This document shows, piece by piece, positions 20,467 to 28,492 of a stretch of 64,000 nucleotides of DNA (the stretch's first letter is position 1; each line of letters begins with the position of its first letter). Below the pieces are notes generated by a model. The model was not told where the DNA came from. It saw nothing but the letters and a program-made list of their open reading frames with translations, and ran no database searches. This stretch comes from Bordetella parapertussis. GTDB taxonomy: Bacteria > Pseudomonadota > Gammaproteobacteria > Burkholderiales > Burkholderiaceae_B. Location: contig CAMBFI010000008.1 of NCBI GenBank assembly GCA_945865935.1, positions 1-64,000 of the forward strand. Reading direction: 5' to 3'. The translations under genes and the position numbers were made by a program.

Positions 20467-21660
20467 ATGGCCTCTGACGCCACCTTCAATTGGGAAGATC
20501 CCCTTTTACTGGACAGCCAACTTACCGACGAAGAGCGTATGGTGCGCGATGCCGCACGCTCTTACTGCCAAGACAAACTCGCACCACGCGTGCTCGAGGG
20601 CTTTCGTCACGAAAAAACAGATGTCAATATTTTCCCTGAGATGGGCGAACTCGGGTTGCTTGGTGCGACCATCCCCACCGAGTACGGTGGTTCAGGTTTG
20701 AACTATGTCAGCTACGGCTTGATCGCGCGCGAAGTTGAGCGTGTCGACTCTGGCTATCGCTCGATGATGAGCGTGCAATCCTCCCTTGTGATGTTACCCA
20801 TCAACGAGTTTGGTAGCGAAGCGCAAAAACAAAAGTATCTGCCCAAACTCGCGCGCGGAGAATGGATAGGATGCTTTGGCTTGACCGAACCTAATCACGG
20901 CTCTGACCCCGCAGGGATGGAAACGCGCGCGGTCAAAACTGCAAATGGGTATTTAGTGACCGGCAACAAAATGTGGATCTCTAACTCGCCCATCGCAGAC
21001 GTCTTCGTGATCTGGGGCAAGTGTGTAGGCGGCGATCACGATGGACGCATTCGTGGCTTCATCCTTGAGAAAGGAATGAAAGGCCTGTCTGCACCCGCCA
21101 TCCATGGCAAGGTAGGGCTGCGCGCTTCGATCACTGGCGAAATCGTGATGGACAACGTTGAAATCAGCGACGAGCAGATGTTGCCTGGCGTATCTGGCCT
21201 CAAAGGGCCTTTCACCTGCCTGAACTCTGCACGCTTTGGTATCGCCTGGGGTGCGTTGGGTGCCGCAGAATTCTGCTGGCACATGGCGCGTCAGTACACG
21301 CTAGATCGCAAACAGTTTGGACGCCCTCTGGCCGCCAATCAACTGATCCAGAAAAAACTCGCGGATATGCAAACCGAAATCACACTTGGCCTACAAGGCT
21401 GTCTGCGTCTCGGTCGCATGAAAGACGAAGGCACGGCCGCCGTTGAGATCACTTCGATCATGAAACGCAACTCTTGCGGCAAAGCCTTGGACGTGGCGCG
21501 GTTGGCGCGCGACATGTTGGGCGGCAACGGCATCTCGGACGAGTTTGGCGTGGCGCGTCACCTCGTTAACCTTGAGGTCGTCAACACCTACGAAGGTACG
21601 CACGATGTGCACGCCCTCATCCTTGGTCGTGCGCAAACAGGGATTCAGGCGTTTTTCTAG
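20467..21660 (+). CDS. gcdH: Glutaryl-CoA dehydrogenase
   Basis: Oxidises and decarboxylates glutaryl-CoA to crotonyl-CoA in lysine, tryptophan, benzoate and glutarate catabolism. The 397-residue protein has the acyl-CoA dehydrogenase fold with [17 protein letters not shown] (FAD contact), [16 protein letters not shown], and the catalytic base Glu376 in [20 protein letters not shown], the hallmark C-terminus of GcdH. GGAG eight bases before the ATG supports the start. The usual CoA-transferase and LysR neighbours are not here. A strong hairpin follows the stop. Confidence 0.93.
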   Translation: MASDATFNWEDPLLLDSQLTDEERMVRDAARSYCQDKLAPRVLEGFRHEKTDVNIFPEMGELGLLGATIPTEYGGSGLNYVSYGLIAREVERVDSGYRSMMSVQSSLVMLPINEFGSEAQKQKYLPKLARGEWIGCFGLTEPNHGSDPAGMETRAVKTANGYLVTGNKMWISNSPIADVFVIWGKCVGGDHDGRIRGFILEKGMKGLSAPAIHGKVGLRASITGEIVMDNVEISDEQMLPGVSGLKGPFTCLNSARFGIAWGALGAAEFCWHMARQYTLDRKQFGRPLAANQLIQKKLADMQTEITLGLQGCLRLGRMKDEGTAAVEITSIMKRNSCGKALDVARLARDMLGGNGISDEFGVARHLVNLEVVNTYEGTHDVHALILGRAQTGIQAFF

Positions 21661-21667
21661 AGAGTAC

Positions 21668-21697
21668 AGCGGCGTTCGCAGGTTCGCGAATGCCGCT
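21668..21697. terminator. Hairpin between convergent gcdH and racemase-like gene
   Basis: A 12-bp stem (AGCGGCGTTCGC with GCGAATGCCGCT, one G-T wobble) and a six-base loop lie eight bases after the gcdH stop and before the convergent gene's stop. There is no adjacent long T-tract, so it may act as a bidirectional terminator or an mRNA 3'-end stabiliser. Confidence 0.6.
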
Positions 21698-21714
21698 CTC
21701 ACCTTTCAAGACAA

Positions 21715-22377
21715 TCAGGCGCTGAGCAAGCCTTTAAGCTTTCTCACGGCACAATCGGGTGTCGTCAAAATTCTTGCGCTCGTTTTGACATCAGGATGCA
21801 GCGCAGCCTGCGCCATTGAAAACTGACCCAAGACGATTGTTGGATATTGAGCCAGCCCGTTCACCCGCTGGGCAATTAATCGATCGTGCTCGGGTCCGCG
21901 ATGCGCCAAGAGCTCATCTAATGCACCCTCCACCATAAAAGAATCGACGTCAGGCTTGAGGTGTTGTGCTGCAGCCATGTCCGACAACTCACTACGCAGT
22001 GCCTGCACGGAAGGCGCAAAGGTGGTCAGCATTGCGGCCTTACCACCAATCGTCAACAACTCTTCGAATAGCGCCTGATTAGGCGTGAGGATTGGAATGC
22101 GCTGCAAGGTTTTGAGGTGGTTGATGGCCTCACCAAACGCCGAGCAGGTAAACAGGATGGCATCCGCTCCCGCATCGACACAGTACTGCCCGAGTCGAGC
22201 AAAGCGCTCAACCATACGTGGTGTCATTTTTCCATCGATCAACATATCAATCGCAAGCGATTCGTCTAACAAATTGACAATGCTCGCTTCTGGCCACAGC
22301 TTCTTGAAACTGTTTGAGGCAGGCGCCATGGAGACATCCACGGCATGCACTAGAAATATTCTGGGCTTCGCATTCAT
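21715..22377 (-). CDS. Aspartate/glutamate racemase superfamily protein
   Basis: A 220-residue protein of the Asp/Glu/hydantoin racemase fold. The first active-site cysteine is Cys78 in LFTCSAFGEA. Where two-base racemases have a second cysteine (LxCTH), this protein has LGQFSMAQA, so it is probably not a canonical two-cysteine racemase; it may be an isomerase, decarboxylase or one-cysteine relative. It follows the Bug gene by four bases on the same strand, making the last gene of the operon SDR-Bug-racemase-like. That context suggests modification of an acid imported through the Bug receptor. Confidence 0.75.
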   Translation of the reverse strand: MNAKPRIFLVHAVDVSMAPASNSFKKLWPEASIVNLLDESLAIDMLIDGKMTPRMVERFARLGQYCVDAGADAILFTCSAFGEAINHLKTLQRIPILTPNQALFEELLTIGGKAAMLTTFAPSVQALRSELSDMAAAQHLKPDVDSFMVEGALDELLAHRGPEHDRLIAQRVNGLAQYPTIVLGQFSMAQAALHPDVKTSARILTTPDCAVRKLKGLLSA

Positions 22378-22381
22378 GAAA

Positions 22382-23356
22382 CTATTCCGGTTGAATCCCT
22401 GCGTCTTTCACAACCTTCCCCGCGCGCGCGATCTCTGCATCAAGCAAAGCGGCTAGTTCTTTGGGGCCACCAATCATTGGGGCGGCACCAATCGATCGAA
22501 TTTTTGCATCCGTCTCTGGATCCGCCAGCACGATGGCTAACTCCTTGGCTAACCTGTCGATGATCGGCTTAGGCGTCTTGGCTGGAGCAAATACTGCCAC
22601 CCAGGCGCTGTAGTCAAAGCCAGGCAGCCCAAGTTCACTGACCGTTGGTAATTCTGGGGCCTGTTGCACACGCGTCAAGCTCGTCACCCCAATCGACTTA
22701 ATTTTGCCAGACCGGATGTTTGGAACCGAGGTCGCAACGGGTTCACAAATAATTTCTAATTGTCCCCCCATCAGATCATTGAGCGCTTGGGGCGAACTCT
22801 TATAGTTGATCGTCTTTAAGTCGATACCCGCGGCAGTCTTAAACATTTCCATACAAATCTTGGAGCCGACCGTAGCCGTGCCATAGTTAAACTTTCCCGG
22901 ATTCGCCTTTGCCAGGGCAATAAATTCTTGCAGCGTATTCGCCGGAACGTTAGGACCAATCACCAAGATGTTGTAGAAATCTTTCAAGGCCATCGATACC
23001 GGCTCTAAATCCTTGGTCGGATGAAACGGTAAGCTCTTACGTAAGTGGAAATTGGCGGCCAAGGTCGTGCTGGAGCCAAGCACCAAGGTGTAACCATCCG
23101 GGTCCGCTTTCGCACCCGCATTGACACCGATGACGCCCTCCGCACCCGGACGATTTTCTACTACCACCTGCTGTCCCAAGCGCTGCGAGAGCTTACCTGC
23201 AACCACGCGCGCGACGACATCCGTCGCACCGCCCGCCCCGAGCGGAACAATGAGCTTAATCGCTTTAGAGGGATAAACATCTTGCGCCATGACGCTTGCG
23301 CTGCAACCCAGCACAACGGAAAAAATGCCCATGAGTGTTTTGAATAGCTTAGTCAT
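22382..23356 (-). CDS. Bug-family (TctC) periplasmic solute-binding protein
   Basis: Carboxylate-binding receptor of 324 residues. The signal peptide is MTKLFKTLMGIFSVVLG..., with a likely cut near VMA/QDVYP. Family motifs are IVPLGAGGATDVVAR, RPGAEGVIG and DPDGYTLVLG. The usual HVPYKG motif is degenerate here (TINYKSSPQ), which hints at a different ligand from the other Bug proteins in the window. AGGAG lies before ATG 23356. It is flanked by an SDR upstream (53 bases) and a racemase-like gene downstream (4 bases), all on the minus strand. Confidence 0.87.
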   Translation of the reverse strand: MTKLFKTLMGIFSVVLGCSASVMAQDVYPSKAIKLIVPLGAGGATDVVARVVAGKLSQRLGQQVVVENRPGAEGVIGVNAGAKADPDGYTLVLGSSTTLAANFHLRKSLPFHPTKDLEPVSMALKDFYNILVIGPNVPANTLQEFIALAKANPGKFNYGTATVGSKICMEMFKTAAGIDLKTINYKSSPQALNDLMGGQLEIICEPVATSVPNIRSGKIKSIGVTSLTRVQQAPELPTVSELGLPGFDYSAWVAVFAPAKTPKPIIDRLAKELAIVLADPETDAKIRSIGAAPMIGGPKELAALLDAEIARAGKVVKDAGIQPE

Positions 23357-23409
23357 CTAAGTCTCCTTATCGGCTTACCGAAATTTTTCTTCTATTTTTG
23401 AAACAACAA

Positions 23410-24183
23410 TCAAACAGTCGGGATTGATCCGCCATCCACAGGCAACACAATCCCATTCATAAATTCTGACAACGGACTTGCAAGCCAAGCCACTGCGCGC
23501 GCGACATCTTCAGGCTCCCCCTTGCGCGCCATAAACTCAGGGTTGGCTGTCGCAATCGTTGCGAGTTGCGCGGTCAGGGCATTGAGTCGCTCGGATGCAA
23601 TGGGACCTGGCGCGATCGTATTCGCACGAATTCCCTGATGCTGGTAGGCGTCTGCGATACCTTTGGTAAGCAGATTGATGGCCGCGTTCATGCTGCCACC
23701 GGGCAAATGAGCAGGTGAAGGTAGTCGCCCCGCTTTACCCGAAATGTTCACGATCGTGCCACTACCTGCCGCAATCATATGGGGTAGCACAGCACGCATC
23801 GTTCGCACATAAACCATCAACTTGCTTTGAAAGGTGCGCTCCCAATCTTCATCGGTCAGCTCAGTAAATTTTCCAAAGGTTGGCAAGGCGGTGGAGTTCA
23901 CCAAAATGTCGATGCGCCCTGCCTCGCGCACGATGACGCCTGCCGCACTGTCTACTGCCAAGGCTTGCGTGGCGTCCAGCACCTGCACAGTCGCATGACC
24001 GCCTGCGCGTGCAATGCGATCACAGACCTCTTGGAGCTTGACTTGATGACGACCGCTCAACCAGACTCGCACGCCCAAGTCCGCCAGCATGATGGCGATT
24101 GCTGAACCGATCGCGCCGGAGGCACCCAACACCCAAGCGGTTTTCCCCGAAAGCTTCAGATCAAGGTGGTTTGCCTGAACCAT
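23410..24183 (-). CDS. SDR-family protein lacking the usual Tyr-x3-Lys catalytic pair
   Basis: Short-chain dehydrogenase/reductase fold of 257 residues. The cofactor motif GASGAIG is at 20-26, LVNSTAL (the NNAG equivalent) near 94-100, and the active-site serine is probably Ser148 in NISGKAG. The segment where SDRs carry Tyr-x3-Lys reads PAHLPGGSMNAAI, with Pro/Gly at the tyrosine position and Asn166 at the lysine position. The enzyme must use other residues or may not be a standard dehydrogenase. ATG 24183 is chosen because GGAGG lies three bases before it; the frame stays open to 24258 without a good ribosome binding site. It is first in the operon with Bug and racemase-like genes, and divergent from another Bug gene across 166 bases. 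Confidence 0.83.
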   Translation of the reverse strand: MVQANHLDLKLSGKTAWVLGASGAIGSAIAIMLADLGVRVWLSGRHQVKLQEVCDRIARAGGHATVQVLDATQALAVDSAAGVIVREAGRIDILVNSTALPTFGKFTELTDEDWERTFQSKLMVYVRTMRAVLPHMIAAGSGTIVNISGKAGRLPSPAHLPGGSMNAAINLLTKGIADAYQHQGIRANTIAPGPIASERLNALTAQLATIATANPEFMARKGEPEDVARAVAWLASPLSEFMNGIVLPVDGGSIPTV

Positions 24184-24349
24184 ATGCCTCCAACTATATT
24201 TTTGTTCGAGGCACTGGGCCCACGCGTCGCTTGCATCGTTCCACAGGGGGTAGCTCATGTCAAGAACTTGTAGAAGATACGACTAAATATCCAGTAATAT
24301 CAGACAACAAACGAAAGATGCCTCAGCATCGCAAATATCAGGAGAAGAC

Positions 24350-25336
24350 ATGAATACTAAAATTTTGTTGGGCTGTGCAGCGCTGCTCGCAACAACTTTC
24401 ACCGCACTCAGCCCCACAGCCTCCCACGCCCAAGGCGCCGCGGATCGTCCAATCAACGTCATTATTCCTTTCGCACCGGGTGGTGGGACGGACGTCCTCG
24501 CGCGGCGTGTCATGCCAAAGGTTGCCGAAAAACTTGGTACGACGACCACCATCGAAAATAAACCGGGCGCTTCAGGTTCAATTGGCGCTCAATTCGTTGC
24601 ACGTGCAGCGCCCGACGGAAAAACACTTCTCGTTGGTTCAGTTTCTGAAATTGGGATTAATCCAGGCCTATACCCAAAGCTGCCTTACAACGTTGGCCGC
24701 GACTTTGTCGCAGTCACGGCGCTGGCCGCTGCGCCGATGGTACTCGTGGCGCATCCCTCTTCAGCCGTCAAGACGGCTAGCGACTTAGTGCGACTGGCTA
24801 AAGCCAGCCCAGGAAAGATCAATTTTGGATCGGCAGGTGCGGGAAGCGGCGCGCACATGGCCGCCGAACTGTTTATCTTTGAGACCAAGATCAAACTCAC
24901 CCATGTCCCCTATAAAGGTACGGGGGCTGTCACGGCAGACATGCTGGGACAGCAACGTGACATGGTGTTATTTGCACCGCTACCCGCCGTCGCTGGCATC
25001 GTGCGCTCTGGTCAACTGGTCGCCATCGCACAAACCGGTAAGAAGCGATCCTCTGCGATGCCCGATGTGCCAACCTTTATTGAAGCGGGCGTACCTGGGT
25101 TCGATATGGACTACTGGTATGGCTTAGTTGCGCCAGCAAAAACCCCAGCCGATCTGCGCAACAAAATCCACTTAGCCGCTCTCGATATCCTGAGCCAACC
25201 AGAAGTAATCGCCGACTTGGCCAAGCTAGGCCTCATTCCAACCATCACGACTGAAAAAGACTTCGCAGACTTCATTCAGGCGGATATGGCGAAGTGGGCA
25301 CGTGTCGTGAAAGCAGCAGATCTCAAGCTAGACTAA
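24350..25336 (+). CDS. Bug-family (TctC) periplasmic solute-binding protein
   Basis: Carboxylate-binding receptor of 328 residues. The signal peptide is MNTKILLGCAALLATTFTAL..., with cleavage expected after SHA before QGAADRPI. Family motifs are IPFAPGGGTDVLAR, KPGASGSIG, APDGKTLLVG and HVPYKGTGAV. AGGAG lies before the ATG. It is transcribed alone, divergent from the SDR-Bug-racemase operon, and its stop lies one base from the stop of the convergent SMP-30 gene. No membrane subunits are nearby, so it must work with a TctAB pair encoded elsewhere or with another partner. Confidence 0.88.
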   Translation: MNTKILLGCAALLATTFTALSPTASHAQGAADRPINVIIPFAPGGGTDVLARRVMPKVAEKLGTTTTIENKPGASGSIGAQFVARAAPDGKTLLVGSVSEIGINPGLYPKLPYNVGRDFVAVTALAAAPMVLVAHPSSAVKTASDLVRLAKASPGKINFGSAGAGSGAHMAAELFIFETKIKLTHVPYKGTGAVTADMLGQQRDMVLFAPLPAVAGIVRSGQLVAIAQTGKKRSSAMPDVPTFIEAGVPGFDMDYWYGLVAPAKTPADLRNKIHLAALDILSQPEVIADLAKLGLIPTITTEKDFADFIQADMAKWARVVKAADLKLD

Positions 25337-25337
25337 T

Positions 25338-26255
25338 TTATTGGTGAGAATGCATGGGCCGACCTGGAACATCCAGGTTGGCGATCAACACGCATCCGCT
25401 CTCAGATTCAGTAATAAACAATGTGCGGTTATCTTTTCCACTGTAGGCCATATTGGTCGTCGCCAAGCCTTCGCATGAATCGATACGCATGATGGGCACA
25501 CCCAGCGCAGAAAATCCCCAGACGATTCCGGCACCAACATGGGCGACTATTAAATTGCCCTCAATATCCATGGCCATCCCATCTGGGCCGGTCCCGCCAG
25601 AAAGTTGTACAAAAATTCCTGTACGGGCAAGAGCACCGTCCGGCGTCAGATAAGAGCGCCACACACAATTGCCACGCGTCGCCGCAACATAGAGTAGCTT
25701 TTCATCGGGACTCATGACGATACCGTTTGGGCTTGGCACATGGTGCAGGAGTCTTTCCAGGCGTCCCGCGGCATTCAGGCGATAGACCTTGCCATCGGGA
25801 TCGTCGATACTGCTTTGTCCTTGATCCGTAAAATAAGTGTCGCCATGACGGGTAAGGAACAAGTCGTTCAGGCCTTTGAAACTCTCCGTCATGTAACGCT
25901 CGACCACGGGCGACAAGCCGCCCGTATTTGGATCTAGCAGCAGAAGGCCCAATTTGTGATCGGTGACAAAAATCCTTCCGTCGCGATGTATTTTTAGCCC
26001 ATTGGGCTCACCGTTATATTCACACAGGACCTCAACATTCCCAGCAGGATCGACACGAAATATTCTGCTAAAGGCAACGTCTACCAAATATAGATTGCCT
26101 GCCAAATCAAACGAGGGGCCTTCAAGAAAGCAATCTGTTTTGTCTCCGCCCTTCGCTGCTGCGCGCCGCTCGGCATTCAGTTGGCCAGGACGTCGGAGAT
26201 GGTCAGGTACTCGAAAAAAAACTTCGGTTTTAATGCTTGGGGGTGTCGGATACAT
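25338..26255 (-). CDS. SMP-30/gluconolactonase family protein
   Basis: Six-bladed beta-propeller hydrolase of 305 residues, a family that opens lactones of sugar acids and other compounds using one divalent metal. Likely metal residues are the Glu in CFLEGPSFD, the Asn in SPNGIVMSPD and the Asp in GPDGMAMD, each in its usual blade position. There is no signal peptide, so it is cytoplasmic. It is the last gene of the six-gene minus-strand operon that starts with the Bug receptor at 31.0 kb, 11 bases after the isomerase-like gene. A lactone intermediate in that pathway is therefore plausible (inference). Confidence 0.82.
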   Translation of the reverse strand: MYPTPPSIKTEVFFRVPDHLRRPGQLNAERRAAAKGGDKTDCFLEGPSFDLAGNLYLVDVAFSRIFRVDPAGNVEVLCEYNGEPNGLKIHRDGRIFVTDHKLGLLLLDPNTGGLSPVVERYMTESFKGLNDLFLTRHGDTYFTDQGQSSIDDPDGKVYRLNAAGRLERLLHHVPSPNGIVMSPDEKLLYVAATRGNCVWRSYLTPDGALARTGIFVQLSGGTGPDGMAMDIEGNLIVAHVGAGIVWGFSALGVPIMRIDSCEGLATTNMAYSGKDNRTLFITESESGCVLIANLDVPGRPMHSHQ

Positions 26256-26266
26256 TACGCCTAACC

Positions 26267-26983
26267 TTATTTTTTATTTGCCAATAACTGCCCATGGCCT
26301 GGAATCGACCAGCCGCCACCGATTAAATTCATCGTGGCCCAGATGGCACAACTATTTGTACTCAGCACCGGCTTACCGGTGTCTTTTTCGAGAGCCTCAA
26401 TAACCTCTAATGTCATCCAGTTGCCGCATGCCAAGAATATTGCCTCCGCCTCTGGATGATCCGCTTGACGACCAAGGTCATACGCCGTTTGAGCCGAAAG
26501 GTGACCCACTTCAATATTGCTGATAATACCCATCGCCATTTGTCGCAAGACACGCACACCGCTGGCTTCAATGAACGCAGCAACGGTTTGATTGGTGCCT
26601 TCGCCCCACGGCGCTGCCAACACGATCTTCTTGATATTCAATAGTGAAAAGGCTTCTAGCATTGCCGTGGCGGCTGTTGTCGCCGGCTTGCCGCACGCCT
26701 GTTCGATACGCGCACAAATTTGTTTGTCATAGCCTTTGCCCAAACGTGTCGAAGGCGCCGTGGCAGACAGCACAACCGCATCGACTGCGGCATCCTTGAG
26801 TTTCTCGGCCTCCGATTCAAGCTCAGCCACGATTTTGATCGTCGATTCAGGATCAATATTGCGCAAGGTCAGGCGCGCGCAATGCAACGACACATCGTCT
26901 GGTAATACCTCAGCGAACTCTGGCTCTTGTGTCGTATTCGAAGACGGCAATAACAAGCCGAAACGTTTTGTTTTTTTTATCAT
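26267..26983 (-). CDS. Maleate isomerase / arylmalonate decarboxylase-like protein
   Basis: A 238-residue member of the maleate cis-trans isomerase and Asp/Glu racemase superfamily. The N-terminus GLLLPSSNTTQEPEF matches maleate isomerases, which use two cysteines. The second is present (Cys186 in ACGNW), but at the first site the sequence reads VLSATAPST near 72-79, with no cysteine. Loss of this residue is also seen in arylmalonate decarboxylases, so a decarboxylase or one-cysteine isomerase is possible. It lies three bases from the flavoprotein gene and 11 from the lactonase. Codons 2-4 contain a run of eight A bases (ATGATAAAAAAAAC). Confidence 0.77.
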   Translation of the reverse strand: MIKKTKRFGLLLPSSNTTQEPEFAEVLPDDVSLHCARLTLRNIDPESTIKIVAELESEAEKLKDAAVDAVVLSATAPSTRLGKGYDKQICARIEQACGKPATTAATAMLEAFSLLNIKKIVLAAPWGEGTNQTVAAFIEASGVRVLRQMAMGIISNIEVGHLSAQTAYDLGRQADHPEAEAIFLACGNWMTLEVIEALEKDTGKPVLSTNSCAIWATMNLIGGGWSIPGHGQLLANKK

Positions 26984-26986
26984 GGC

Positions 26987-28480
26987 CTACGCTCCATTGA
27001 CTAGGTTCTTTGAAACATGACGACCCGCTAATCGCCCAGAAATAAACGCCCAACCGAGATGGTGCCCATGCCCTTCCAACAGCAGTCCTCCTTGACCAGC
27101 GGAGCCTGCAGCATAGAGGCCGGGGATCACACTGCCATTTGAATGCAGGACCTGCAATTGCGCATTGACGTTCAACCCACCGTCGGTAAAGACGACATAG
27201 CTCTTGACGGGCCCCAACGCATAAAACGGACCCTGCGCGATGGCAGGACGCTCTCCACGGTCATTCTCGTTATACCTTTGCACGCTCGCCGATAAGGCAT
27301 TCGGATCTACGCCCATGCTTTGTGCCAATCCTTCAATACTCTGCGCTTGATGAAAGATATCAGGCCGATTGCGTCGGTAGTCGGCCAAGTACGCGTACGC
27401 CACACCAGGCGCCGTTGAGATAAAGTAAGGCCATGCAGAAAACTTCTCGGCCACCGCTTGATCGAAGACAATCCAACCCACTCGGTCCGGTTGCTTAGCC
27501 ATATCGCGATTAGGTTTACTCAGCTCATCGGTGAATCGCTCTCCCAGTTTGTTAATCAACACACCACCCTGTTTATACAGATCCGTCGATGGGCTTACAG
27601 CAGTCGTCAAGAAACTCATCAGGAACGGACGCAGAATGCACTTGGGCAGATAGTTCGCCGAGGCTGCGATCAATTGCGCAATCCACTTTTTAGGTGGCAG
27701 TTTTTGCAATAAATTTGGACGCGTCGGTGCGATAAACCGCATGATGGGCCCTCGCACAATATCCCCATTCACAACTTTTGCACCAATTTGCATCGCAATG
27801 CGATGGCCATCACCCGTCGCTGTCGTGTTGATAGCATCGACCAGAGCAACATCAGCGTTAGCAAGACTTGCCTTCAAGTCTGCGGCCGCGCTGTAGTCTC
27901 CACTTGCCAAGACCACTCCACAGCGCGTGCGTATCTTCTGTATCACGCCGTCCGGCGTGCGAACCTGCGCGCCAACTACACGGTCACCCTCAAGCAACAA
28001 GCTATCCAAGGCGGTATTCAACTGTATGTCTACGCCTAGCTGCTGACAGTGGCGTGTCAAATGATAGGCAAACGACTTGGAGTTTGGTACGACGTTATGC
28101 ATGCGCGCGACACGATGGGGTGGCTCTTCTTCAGGGCCAACAAACACCACACCTAAGCTCATCAACCAGTCGATCATTTCCGACGTGTTGTCTACAAGGA
28201 TGCGACGTAACGTTAAGTTGTCGCGTGGCGCAAGCTCACCGGCGTGCTTTTCCATGTCCTCGAAGTGCGCATCGGTACTGTCTACAATCCCCGCTCGACG
28301 CTGATGGGGCGTGCCCGTTGCGGTAATGGACCCCACCGACCATGAGGTCGAACCGCCTGTTTCAGCGTTTTTTTCTAAGAGAATGACTTTGCGTCCTGCC
28401 AACGCAGCCTCTGATGCGGCTGCCAAGCCTGCGCCGCCTCCACCCACCACTAGAACGTCTGCCTCGATCGTTGTTGCCAC
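26987..28480 (-). CDS. FAD-dependent dehydrogenase of the fumarate reductase / 3-ketosteroid dehydrogenase family
   Basis: Flavoprotein of 497 residues. The N-terminal FAD motif GGGGAG is at 13-18, followed by EKNAETGGSTSWSVG; the C-terminus YAAGSAGQGGLLLEGHGHHLGWAF closes the flavin site. This superfamily adds or removes hydrogen across C=C bonds next to carbonyls (fumarate reductase, 3-ketosteroid delta-1 dehydrogenase, urocanate reductase and others). There is no Tat or Sec signal and no haem motif, so it is cytoplasmic. The start codon is GTG. It lies between the PRISE-type reductase (12 bases) and the isomerase-like gene (3 bases), so two enzymes acting on alpha,beta-unsaturated carbonyls are co-expressed. 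Confidence 0.83.
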   Translation of the reverse strand: MATTIEADVLVVGGGGAGLAAASEAALAGRKVILLEKNAETGGSTSWSVGSITATGTPHQRRAGIVDSTDAHFEDMEKHAGELAPRDNLTLRRILVDNTSEMIDWLMSLGVVFVGPEEEPPHRVARMHNVVPNSKSFAYHLTRHCQQLGVDIQLNTALDSLLLEGDRVVGAQVRTPDGVIQKIRTRCGVVLASGDYSAAADLKASLANADVALVDAINTTATGDGHRIAMQIGAKVVNGDIVRGPIMRFIAPTRPNLLQKLPPKKWIAQLIAASANYLPKCILRPFLMSFLTTAVSPSTDLYKQGGVLINKLGERFTDELSKPNRDMAKQPDRVGWIVFDQAVAEKFSAWPYFISTAPGVAYAYLADYRRNRPDIFHQAQSIEGLAQSMGVDPNALSASVQRYNENDRGERPAIAQGPFYALGPVKSYVVFTDGGLNVNAQLQVLHSNGSVIPGLYAAGSAGQGGLLLEGHGHHLGWAFISGRLAGRHVSKNLVNGA

Positions 28481-28492
28481 GTTATCTTTACC

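Noticed and set aside
23357-23409. Terminator between the SDR and Bug genes
   Set aside because: No stem with a T-tract is visible; the genes are treated as one operon.
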